Of a stretch of 64,000 bases of DNA, positions 32,374 through 38,661 are shown piece after piece. Position 1 is the stretch's first letter; each line of letters opens with the position of its first letter. The notes beneath the pieces were generated by a model. That model was given only the letters and a program-made list of their open reading frames with translations. It did no database searches and was not told where the DNA came from. Made by a program: the position numbers and the translations under genes. This DNA is from Betaproteobacteria bacterium (lineage in GTDB: Bacteria; Pseudomonadota; Gammaproteobacteria; Burkholderiales; Usitatibacteraceae). The DNA lies in NCBI GenBank assembly GCA_016711875.1, contig JADJSD010000006.1:124001-188000 (forward strand). The letters are read 5' to 3'.

Positions 32374-32772
32374 GTGGAACCCGGCGACCTGCGCAGCGCC
32401 CGCGACGCCGTCGAGCCCTACCGCACCAAGGACGGCTCGCTCATCCGCGAGTTGATGCATCCGTCCGTGCAGGGCAACCGCGCGCAAAGCCTCGCCGAGG
32501 CCACGATTCCCGCCAACGGCCGAACCCTCCTGCACCGCCACCGCGCGACCGAGGAGATCTACCACGTGACCGCGGGCACGGGCTGGGTGTGGATCGCGGA
32601 GCGCTGGCATGCCGTCGTGCCGGGCGATTCCCTCGGCATCCCGCCGGGGACGGCGCACTGCGCGCAGGCGGGTGCCGAAGCCGCGCTCGTCATTTTGTGC
32701 GCCTGCAGCCCGGCCTACTCGCACGAGGACACCGAACTCCTCGCGGGCGACGTTCCGCCGCCGCCAGAATGA
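32374..32772 (+). CDS. Small cupin-domain protein
   Basis: 132 residues from GTG 32374, ten bases after the carbamoylase; TGAGGAGG at the junction provides a strong ribosome-binding site. Cupin motif 1 is visible in LLHRHRATEEIYHVTAGTG (two His and Glu as metal ligands) and motif 2 in GDSLGIPPGTAHCAQ (final His). The residues suggest a mononuclear metal site. Could be an isomerase, epimerase or ligand sensor serving the operon; single-domain cupins are too diverse to call. Last gene of the ABC/decarbamoylase operon. Confidence 0.8.
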   Translation: MEPGDLRSARDAVEPYRTKDGSLIRELMHPSVQGNRAQSLAEATIPANGRTLLHRHRATEEIYHVTAGTGWVWIAERWHAVVPGDSLGIPPGTAHCAQAGAEAALVILCACSPAYSHEDTELLAGDVPPPPE

Positions 32773-32803
32773 GTTTCCGCCCCACCTCCCGGAGAATTCG
32801 AAA

Positions 32804-33022
32804 ATGAAGAAGATCTTCGCCGCCGTCGCCGCGCCGCCCCTGCAGGCACGGGGATACCCCATGCGCGCCATCGCGATGATCGTCCCGCAGGCCGCGGCCA
32901 AGGCACGGAAGGACGGCGACACGCTCCTCTTGACCATCAGCAGCTCCCAGGCCATCAGCCCCGCGCGCTGCAAGGTGCCGGGCTTCGATCCCGTGAAGGC
33001 CTCGGGTGCGACGGTGAACTGA
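32804..33022 (+). CDS. Small hypothetical protein with signal-peptide-like start
   Basis: 72 residues from ATG 32804, with GGAG at 32791-32794 at good spacing. MKKIFAAVAAPPLQARGY looks like a signal peptide whose hydrophobic core is interrupted by prolines, so a frameshift within it is possible. The remainder (KARKDGDTLLLTISSS, CKVPGFDPVKASGATVN) has the feel of a small periplasmic protein. No family recognised. It lies between the operon's cupin and a convergent PilZ gene. Confidence 0.4.
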   Translation: MKKIFAAVAAPPLQARGYPMRAIAMIVPQAAAKARKDGDTLLLTISSSQAISPARCKVPGFDPVKASGATVN

Positions 33023-33033
33023 ACGCGCCGCTC

Positions 33034-33441
33034 TCAGGCGGACTCGATCAACGAGGCGAGGTCGCGCTCCAGCAGGCTTTCGTCACCCGCGTTGAGGGCG
33101 ACGAGGCAGCGCAGGTTGGTGATGCTGTCGAGCCCGATCTCCAGGCACTGGATGCCCAGGCGCCCGTCGGTGGCATGAGCCACCACGCCTGCCATGCGGA
33201 TCATGTGCTCTTCGTCGCCCAGGTGGACGGCCAGCGCGCAGGGCGTTCCGGGCGGCGCGTCGAGCGCCGTCCCGTCCTCGACGAGGGCGCCGTTGAGCGA
33301 GATGTCGATGAGGACGCAGTCGCGCGGGATGCCTTCGCAGGCGAGCGTGACCTGGGTGTGGAACGGCACGCGCGTGAAGCGGCGCCGCGAAGGCTGGGGT
33401 GGGTTCACGGGCGGCATGGATGTCTCGATTGCCGTGCCCAC
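33034..33441 (-). CDS. PilZ domain protein (c-di-GMP receptor candidate)
   Basis: Up to 135 residues; a start eight codons later (MPPVNPPQPSRRRF) is equally plausible. The PilZ c-di-GMP signature appears as PSRRRFTRVPF (RxxxR-type loop) and CVLIDISLNGALVE (D/NxSxxG). The rest forms the expected six-stranded barrel with a C-terminal helix (LRCLVALNAGDESLLERDL). It resembles single-domain cyclic-di-GMP receptors that act on flagella, pili or secretion. A diguanylate cyclase with TPR-like repeats is encoded at 57101, but a direct link is not shown. Confidence 0.82.
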   Translation of the reverse strand: MGTAIETSMPPVNPPQPSRRRFTRVPFHTQVTLACEGIPRDCVLIDISLNGALVEDGTALDAPPGTPCALAVHLGDEEHMIRMAGVVAHATDGRLGIQCLEIGLDSITNLRCLVALNAGDESLLERDLASLIESA

Positions 33442-33514
33442 GCCCCGGCGGGGCGCGCGGCCGGTACCTTCTTCAACGGCCGCGCGCCGACGGACTTGAG
33501 CCCCTCGGGGGGGA

Positions 33515-33883
33515 TCAACCCATGCAGAACACGTTGAGCTTGTTGCCGTCCGGGTCGCGGAAGTAGCCGGCGTAGAAGCCTTCGCCGCGCGGCCCGGCGG
33601 GGCCCTCGTCCTTCGCGCCGAGTTCCATCGCCTTCCGGTAGACGCGGTCGACCATTTCCTTCGAGTTCACGGCGAGGGCGACCATCGTCCCGTTGCCGGC
33701 CGTGGCGGGCTTCTTGTCGTACGGGATGCCGACGGCGAGCCCCGGCTGTTCCATTGATACGCCCCAGGCGATGCTGGTGCCGAAATCCATCAGCCGCTTG
33801 GCGCCCACTTCCGCGAGGAGTGCGTCGTAGAAGGCCTTGGCGCGTTCGAAATCGTTGGTGCCGAGCATCACGTAGCCGATCAT
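33515..33883 (-). CDS. VOC family (glyoxalase/bleomycin-resistance-like) protein
   Basis: 122 residues starting MIGYVMLGTNDFERAKAFYD, with AAGGA upstream; a longer in-frame start adds 28 unlikely residues. The single VOC module shows the first strand and helix (YVMLGTNDFERAKAFYDALL) and the closing strand FYAGYFRDPDGNKLNVFCMG, with the usual RDPDGN turn. Such proteins form metal-dependent dimers with varied roles (isomerases, dioxygenases, antibiotic sequestration); the substrate is unknown. Confidence 0.85.
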   Translation of the reverse strand: MIGYVMLGTNDFERAKAFYDALLAEVGAKRLMDFGTSIAWGVSMEQPGLAVGIPYDKKPATAGNGTMVALAVNSKEMVDRVYRKAMELGAKDEGPAGPRGEGFYAGYFRDPDGNKLNVFCMG

Positions 33884-33970
33884 GGTCCTTGTTCTCCGGA
33901 GGGTGGGAGAGCGAGTGTATTCCGGCGCCGCGCCGGAATCGAGAACCGCAACAAACCGTGACGCCAAAGA

Positions 33971-33996
33971 AAAACGGCAGCCGAGGCTGCCGTTTT
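33971..33996 (-). terminator. Rho-independent terminator after the cold-shock gene
   Basis: AAAACGGCAGC (33971-33981), a four-base loop and GCTGCCGTTTT (33986-33996) form a perfect 11-bp stem. It lies 20 bases past the cold-shock stop on the minus strand and would end in a T-rich tract. Because both flanks are A/T tracts, it could also stop plus-strand transcription. Confidence 0.8.
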
Positions 33997-34015
33997 CTTT
34001 GCTGAGGGGAGCGGC

Positions 34016-34219
34016 CTAGATCGGCTTGATCGCCGTCGCCTGCTTGCCCTTGGGGCCCTGCTTGATCTCGAATTCCACCTTCTGGTTTTCCTTGAGCGAC
34101 TTGAAGCCCGCCGCCTGGATTTCCGAGAAGTGCGCGAAGAGGTCTTCTCCGCCGCCATCCGGGGTGATGAAGCCGAAGCCCTTGGCGTCGTTGAACCACT
34201 TGACGGTACCGGTTGCCAT
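34016..34219 (-). CDS. Cold-shock domain protein (CspA family)
   Basis: 67 residues from ATG at 34217-34219 (complement), with AAAGGA as ribosome-binding site. RNA-binding motif RNP1 is KGFGFI (residues 13-18) and RNP2 is DLFAHF (26-31), in MATGTVKWFNDAKGFGFI. A single five-stranded OB-fold that binds single-stranded RNA and DNA and melts RNA structure. The length is the family standard. Preceded by a 220-base non-coding leader and followed by a strong terminator, so it is transcribed alone. Confidence 0.95.
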   Translation of the reverse strand: MATGTVKWFNDAKGFGFITPDGGGEDLFAHFSEIQAAGFKSLKENQKVEFEIKQGPKGKQATAIKPI

Positions 34220-34439
34220 GTCTGATTCCTTTACAAATTGATGTGATGAATTGCGGGCTTGGCCCGCGAACCGCGTGCGAAACAGGGAGGCTATCCGGGA
34301 CCGCAAGAGCGCGCCGGGAACCCGGCGGCACATGAGTTACAGCTAGTCGACTGATTCACCGCAGGAGCAATGATACATGAATCAAGGACCTAGAGAAGTT
34401 TCTTCGCGAAACGGCCCGGCAGGCCGGTCCGGGCCCCGC
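34220..34439 (-). other. Non-coding leader region of the cold-shock gene
   Basis: No reading frame with family support lies here. On the minus strand it would contain the promoter and a long 5' leader, as is usual for cspA-type genes whose leader RNA controls translation. A TATCAT hexamer lies around 34370-34376 (complement) but has no convincing partner at -35. I see no other structure. Confidence 0.35.
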
Positions 34440-35045
34440 TCAGGGTTTCCCGCCTGCCGCCTTGGCGTCCACCGTGTCCTGGTAGGCCTTCATGCGCTTG
34501 AGGAATTCCGTCCAGTCGACCGGCCCCTCGGCAAAGCGCTTCTGGAGATTGGCGAGCACGTTGTTCCAGGCGCCGTCGAAGTACTTGAACGACTGGTCCC
34601 ACTGGCCGCCCTCGCCCCAGCCGCCGTGGACCAGGCGCACCTCGGTCTCGTTGGCCGAAAGGGACTTCAGGCGGACCTGGATGCTGGTGCGATGGGGGCG
34701 GACCTCGGCCAGGTGCGGCGGCGAATTCCAGGTGAAGGAGATCATCGTGGGTTCCTGCACGGCGAGCACGACCATGTCGTCGGCGCCCTTGAGGCCCGGC
34801 TTCGCGTACGGGTTGAAGTAGACCTCGAAGGGGCCGCCCGGCCGGGCCTCGATCCGGGCGTCGGGCGCGAAGAACGACTTGATGCCGTCCGTCGTGGTCC
34901 ACGCCTTCCAGGCCGCGTCGATCGGCGCCTTGACGACGACGCGCTTCACGAGGGTGCGGTCGGGGTCGGCGCCCTGCGCCGCGACGCAAGTGGGCAGGGT
35001 GGCCAGCAGGAGGGCGGAAAGCAGGGTGGCGAGGGCATGTCTCAT
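34440..35045 (-). CDS. Exported SRPBCC (AHSA1-like) domain protein
   Basis: 201 residues starting MRHALATLLSALLLATLPTC, an evident signal peptide with cleavage near VAAQ. The mature part is an SRPBCC/START-like fold: LVKRVVVKAPIDAAWKAWTT, IKSFFAPDARIEARPGGPFE, FTWNSPPHLAEVRPHRTSIQ and the late helix EFLKRMKAYQDTVDA. The cavity fold binds hydrophobic ligands, but the ligand is unknown. Export is unusual for this family, whose members are mostly cytoplasmic. Last gene of a four-gene ArsR-led operon with gaps of eight to nine bases. Confidence 0.82.
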   Translation of the reverse strand: MRHALATLLSALLLATLPTCVAAQGADPDRTLVKRVVVKAPIDAAWKAWTTTDGIKSFFAPDARIEARPGGPFEVYFNPYAKPGLKGADDMVVLAVQEPTMISFTWNSPPHLAEVRPHRTSIQVRLKSLSANETEVRLVHGGWGEGGQWDQSFKYFDGAWNNVLANLQKRFAEGPVDWTEFLKRMKAYQDTVDAKAAGGKP

Positions 35046-35053
35046 GGTTTCTC

Positions 35054-35617
35054 CTAGGCCTGGTCGTAGGCGGCGCGCAGCCACCCGATGAGTTCGCCGT
35101 CGATCTCGGCGGCCTTCGTGATGCGCACGCGGTGGCTCACCATGGCGTTGAAGCTGCCGGAGGCTTCCAGGCGCCCCTTCGCGGCGACACCCTTCAGGTT
35201 GATGCCGATGTCCAGGCGGTCCGCGGTGGAGGGCTGCACGAGGCCGAACTGCTTCTTGCGGCGAAGGCTCACGTACGCCTTCTTGGGCGAGAACTCGACG
35301 TCCGCGCCGAACTTCGCGATCTCCTTCGCGAGCTTGTCCCAGGCGGGCTTGAGCGCTGCCTTCGCGCCCGCGTACTGGGCCGCCACGAGATCCTCGCCGG
35401 CCGGCTCCGGGGCTTCGCCCGCGAGCGTGCGCTGGGCGGCGAGGTTCGCGTAGCCGTGCCCCAGGCCGTGCTTTTCCTTGAGCCACTTCACGATCTCGCC
35501 GTGCTTCGCGAGCTTCTCCTTGCGCGCGAGGGCGACCCACGCCTCGAGGGGCTTGCCGGTGTTCTTCTCGTAGTTCGCGATCATCGTGGCGATCGCGGCA
35601 TCGACGGTGTTCGCCAT
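35054..35617 (-). CDS. DUF4287/DUF5655 domain protein
   Basis: 187 residues. The N-terminal 60 residues (MANTVDAAIATMIANYEKN, then HGEIVKWLKEKHGLGHGYAN) match DUF4287. The C-terminal part (WDKLAKEIAKFGADVEFSPK, KAYVSLRRKKQFGLVQPSTA, RLDIGINLKG) matches DUF5655, which often co-occurs. The function is not established. Proteins of this pair commonly sit beside SRPBCC and ArsR genes, as here. Start chosen for the spacing of nine bases from the upstream gene. Confidence 0.82.
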   Translation of the reverse strand: MANTVDAAIATMIANYEKNTGKPLEAWVALARKEKLAKHGEIVKWLKEKHGLGHGYANLAAQRTLAGEAPEPAGEDLVAAQYAGAKAALKPAWDKLAKEIAKFGADVEFSPKKAYVSLRRKKQFGLVQPSTADRLDIGINLKGVAAKGRLEASGSFNAMVSHRVRITKAAEIDGELIGWLRAAYDQA

Positions 35618-35626
35618 GGAATTCTC

Positions 35627-36154
35627 CTAGTCGAGTGGCCAGTTTTCAGATTTCGATTTCGCGGGCAGCACGAACTCGAGCGCCCCGAACATCGCGTACA
35701 TGAGGCGCGTTCCGAACGGGGGCCTGCCCGTTTCCACGATCGCCTTCAGGTTCTTCAGGATGAAGTCGCCGCCCTTCATCATCTCGTTCTCGGTCTTCGT
35801 GCCCGCCGGGATGTTGTCGACGGTGAGCGTCACCTCGACGCCGCCCTCGACCTTCTTCAGGTCGTAGACGACGGTGCAGAAGGGATCGCCGTGCGCGGTG
35901 AACTGGTGCGTGTGGACGAAGCGCCGGGGCGGGTCGACTTCCATCACCTCACCGCGCACGACGGCGTACTTGCCGCTCACCGTGCGCATCTGCATCTTGC
36001 GGCCGCGCACGAGGCCCGTGCCGGCGCCGCCGAGGGTGAGCATGGAGTTGAACACGGCGCCCTGGGGCTCGCCGGTCTTGGTGAGCTCGCGGTACACCGC
36101 TTCCATCGAGCCGTTGATGACGATGCGGAATACCGCCTTCTTCCCCTCAGCCAC
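35627..36154 (-). CDS. SRPBCC (AHSA1-like) domain protein
   Basis: 175 residues, no signal peptide. The fold is visible in FRIVINGSMEAVYRELTKT, GEVMEVDPPRRFVHTHQFT and GGVEVTLTVDNIPAGT. It starts eight bases inside the ArsR gene's end. Gene pairs of an ArsR repressor and an AHSA1-type SRPBCC protein are common in proteobacteria and may control and execute a response to hydrophobic compounds, but no ligand is known. A C-terminal GALEFVLPAKSKSENWPL is not typical. Confidence 0.82.
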   Translation of the reverse strand: MAEGKKAVFRIVINGSMEAVYRELTKTGEPQGAVFNSMLTLGGAGTGLVRGRKMQMRTVSGKYAVVRGEVMEVDPPRRFVHTHQFTAHGDPFCTVVYDLKKVEGGVEVTLTVDNIPAGTKTENEMMKGGDFILKNLKAIVETGRPPFGTRLMYAMFGALEFVLPAKSKSENWPLD

Positions 36155-36524
36155 GCTTGCCTCCCTTCCTCGCCGTGATGGGCACCGGGGCGTTCTCGAG
36201 CGTGTATTTCATCCGCGCGAGACGCCCCGCCCAGTAGTCGCTGAACTCGGTGGTCCAGCGGTCGTAGATCATGTGGATCGGCACCGGGTTGAACCACAGG
36301 AGCCGCTCCCGCCCGGCCTTCTCGGAGACGACGAGGTTGGCGCCCTCGAGCGCCGCCAGGTGCTTCATCACCGCCACGCGCCCCATGTCGTCGAAGAACG
36401 CGCACACGCGGTTCACGTTGGCGCCGGGCTCGCGCTTGAGCACGTCGAGGATGCGCCGGCGCGGCTCGCTCGCGAGGGCGGCGAACACGGCATCCATCTC
36501 GTCGGGCTGGAGGGGCGGGACCAT
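36147..36524 (-). CDS. ArsR family winged-helix regulator
   Basis: 125 residues from an ATG in the CATATG at 36521-36526. Winged-helix domain: MDAVFAALASEPRRRILDVL, RVCAFFDDMGRVAVMKHLAA (recognition helix region) and LVVSEKAGRERLLWFNPVPI (wing). No CXC metal-sensing motif is present, so this is the non-metal SRPBCC-linked subgroup. The C-terminal WTTEFSDYWAGRLARMKYTL is typical of that subgroup. It heads the four-gene operon to 34440 and is probably autoregulated. Confidence 0.88.
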   Translation of the reverse strand: MVPPLQPDEMDAVFAALASEPRRRILDVLKREPGANVNRVCAFFDDMGRVAVMKHLAALEGANLVVSEKAGRERLLWFNPVPIHMIYDRWTTEFSDYWAGRLARMKYTLENAPVPITARKGGKRG

Positions 36525-36585
36525 ATGTAACCAGAAGGTGACATGACGGCCGGGCCGAAGTCAAGGGCCCGGCGGTAACCCGGCG

Positions 36586-37254
36586 TTACGGTTTCTTGCG
36601 GCGGGGTGCGGGGGGCCGGCGAGCGGCCTTGGGGGCGGGGAGGGTGGCGAGGCCCCGGAAGTAGGTATCGACGAGGCTGGCGGCGTGGCGCTCGAGCGAG
36701 AAGCTCTTCGGGTCGAGCACCCAGTTGGCGATGAGCCCGGAGACGAGGGAAAGCGCGCCCAGGGCGGCTTCCTTCGCATTGAGGCCCGGGGGGAGGGCGC
36801 CGGCCGCCGCGCAGGCCTTGAAGCCCTTCTCGATCTGGCGAAGGCAATCCTGCTGGCTCGCGATGTGGCGCTCGCGGACATTGGCCGCGTCGCCCACGTA
36901 TTCGCACTTGTGGTACGCGATGTCGAAGACGCGCTGCAGGTGCTTGTCGCGGGCGGTGCGCAGCAGCACGTCCGTGGTGCAGAGCTTCAGGAGGGCGAGC
37001 GGATCGGCCGCCACGCCGTCGCCCGCGGCCGCGAGGATGTCCTCGAGCGGCAGGGTGACGCGGTCCATCATGGCCTCGAAGAGATCGGCCTTGTCCTTGA
37101 AGTGCCAGTAGATGGCGCCGCGCGTGACGCCCGCCACCTGCGCGATCTCCGCGAGCGACGAGTGGGCCACGCCCTTTTCGTGAAAGACGGTCTCGGCCGC
37201 ATCGAGGATGCTGCCGCGTGTCTCCTGCGCTGCTTCCTTCGTCCGGCGCGCCAT
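36586..37254 (-). CDS. TetR/AcrR family repressor of the divergent RND pump
   Basis: 222 residues from ATG at 37252-37254 (complement). The N-terminal helix-turn-helix is textbook AcrR/TtgR: ETRGSILDAAETVFHEKGVA, SSLAEIAQVAGVTRGAIYWH, FKDKADLFEAMM. The C-terminal ligand domain (residues 70-200) resembles the TetR_C_2 type, binding hydrophobic drugs. The tail is a Pro/Arg/Lys-rich stretch (AARRPPAPRRKK). Two AcrR-like operators lie in the gap to the pump operon, so the protein is expected to repress both itself and the pump and to be released by substrate. Confidence 0.92.
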   Translation of the reverse strand: MARRTKEAAQETRGSILDAAETVFHEKGVAHSSLAEIAQVAGVTRGAIYWHFKDKADLFEAMMDRVTLPLEDILAAAGDGVAADPLALLKLCTTDVLLRTARDKHLQRVFDIAYHKCEYVGDAANVRERHIASQQDCLRQIEKGFKACAAAGALPPGLNAKEAALGALSLVSGLIANWVLDPKSFSLERHAASLVDTYFRGLATLPAPKAARRPPAPRRKKP

Positions 37255-37303
37255 CCGGTTTCTCCTGGTGACGGAAACTGTAACGAGCGCCGTGTCTTTT
37301 CTG

Positions 37304-37333
37304 TTGACATACATGCACGGCTGTATGTATCGT
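37304..37333 (+). promoter_or_regulatory. Candidate promoter of the RND pump operon
   Basis: TTGACA (37304-37309), a perfect -35 hexamer, has TATCGT at 18 bases (37328-37333) as a possible -10. The -35 overlaps operator 1 by four bases, so repressor binding would block RNA polymerase. It lies about 90 bases before the adaptor start. The -10 is weak (4 of 6). Confidence 0.5.
37306..37329. promoter_or_regulatory. AcrR-like operator 1
   Basis: GACATACAT and CTGTATGTA separated by six bases. The half-sites match the E. coli AcrR operator halves TACATACAT and ATGTATGTA at 8 of 9 positions each, with the same spacing. Lies between a TetR repressor gene and the pump it should control. Binding is inferred. 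Confidence 0.7.
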
Positions 37334-37357
37334 AGCATACATCCACCGTTGTATGTA
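37334..37357. promoter_or_regulatory. AcrR-like operator 2
   Basis: AGCATACAT and TTGTATGTA separated by six bases, matching the AcrR half-sites at 7 of 9 and 8 of 9. It starts 28 bases after operator 1, nearly three helical turns apart, so the two could be bound on nearly one face. Two sites in tandem suggest cooperative or dual-promoter control. Confidence 0.62.
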
Positions 37358-37421
37358 AGTGCTGCGTGACACCCGCCCCGCCGACACCCGTCCGGCCGGA
37401 GCCTTCCCACGAGGAACCCCC

Positions 37422-38646
37422 ATGCTTGTGCCCGCCCGCCGCATCGCCGTCCCCTTTTCTTGCCCTCAGCGCCGCCGCGCTCGTCGCCGCCTGCGGCCCC
37501 CAGGGCGGCCCGCCTCCCGGTGGCTTCCCCCCCGCCGTCGTCGCGGTGCAGGAGGTGAAGCCCGCCGCCCGTCCCATCGAATTCGAGTTCCCCGCCCAGA
37601 CGGCCGGTTCGCGGGAAGTCGAGGTGCGCGCGCGCGTGACCGGCATCCTGCACAAGCGCAACTACGAGGAGGGCGCCCGCGTCGCGGCCGGCCAGTCCCT
37701 CTTCACGATCGACCCGGTGCCCTTCGAGGCCGCGCTCGCCCGGTCGGAAGCCGATGCCGTCGCCGCCGAGGCGCAATTCAACCAGGCCTCGCGCAACGCG
37801 AAGCGCTACAAGCCGCTGTGGGAGACGAAGGCCGTCTCGCAGAAGGAATACGACGATGCCGTCTCCGCCGAGGAGATCGCCGCGGCGCAGCTCAAGGCCG
37901 CGAAGGCCCGCCTCACGGAAGCGAAGCTGAACGTGACCTACACGCGCGTCGAGTCGCCCATCCCGGGCGTCACCAGCCGCGCGCTCAAGAGCGAGGGCAG
38001 CCTCGTCTCCGGGCCGGACGTGCTCCTCACGACCGTCACGCAGACGGACCCGATGTACGTGAATTTCGGCCTTTCCGAATCCGAGCAGACGCGCCTCGCA
38101 CGCGACGCCGCGGCCGGCAAGCTCCAGCTCCCGAAGGACGGCAAGTTCGAGGTGGTCCTGCGCTTCGAGGACGGCACCACCTACGCGAAGCCCGGGCGCC
38201 TCGCCTTTTCGGACGTGCGCGTCTCCGGCAGCACCGGCACCTCCGACGCGCGCGCCGAAATGCCCAATGCCGACGGGCGCCTTCGCCCCGGCCAGTTCGT
38301 TCGCGCCATCCTCAAGGGCGCCGTGCGTCCCGATGCCATCGCGGTCCCCCAGCGCGCCGTGATGGAAGGTCCGCAGGGCAAGATGGTCTATGTGCTCGGC
38401 GCCGAGTCGAAGGCCGAGCCGCGCCCCGTCACGGTCGGCGAGTGGAGCGGCACGGACTGGATCATCCTCGAAGGCCTCAAGCCCGGCGACAAGGTCATCG
38501 TCGACGGGCTCATGAAGGTGTTCCCCGGCGGTGCCGTGCAGGTGGGCGATCCGAACCAGCCCCCGCCCGGCGCTCCCGGAGCCCCGAAGAAGGCCGACGC
38601 GAAGCCCGAAGCCAAGGGCGACGCGAAGCCCCAAGAGAAGAAGTAA
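37422..38646 (+). CDS. RND efflux periplasmic adaptor lipoprotein, AcrA/MexA type (frameshift in signal peptide)
   Basis: The start at ATG 37422 is chosen because GAGGAA precedes it and MLVPARRIAVPF joins, after one extra base near 37455-37462, to LALSAAALVAACG. That gives a lipoprotein signal with lipobox LVAAC. Without the correction the frame opens at GTG 37366 with a senseless N-terminus. The mature protein is a typical adaptor: SREVEVRARVTGILHKRNYE (lipoyl), GARVAAGQSLFTIDPVPFEA, a helical hairpin around NAKRYKPLWETKAVSQKEYD, TRVESPIPGVTSRAL, LLTTVTQTDPMYVNFGLSES and RPGQFVRAILKGAVRPDAIA. It ends in a Lys/Pro/Ala tail. It links the inner pump to the outer-membrane channel. Confidence 0.88.
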
Positions 38647-38661
38647 GGGAGCACCCCCGCC

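Noticed and set aside
33971..33996. Attachment site for an integrated element
   Set aside because: It is a perfect hairpin beside a cold-shock stop, with no integrase or second copy; a terminator explains it.
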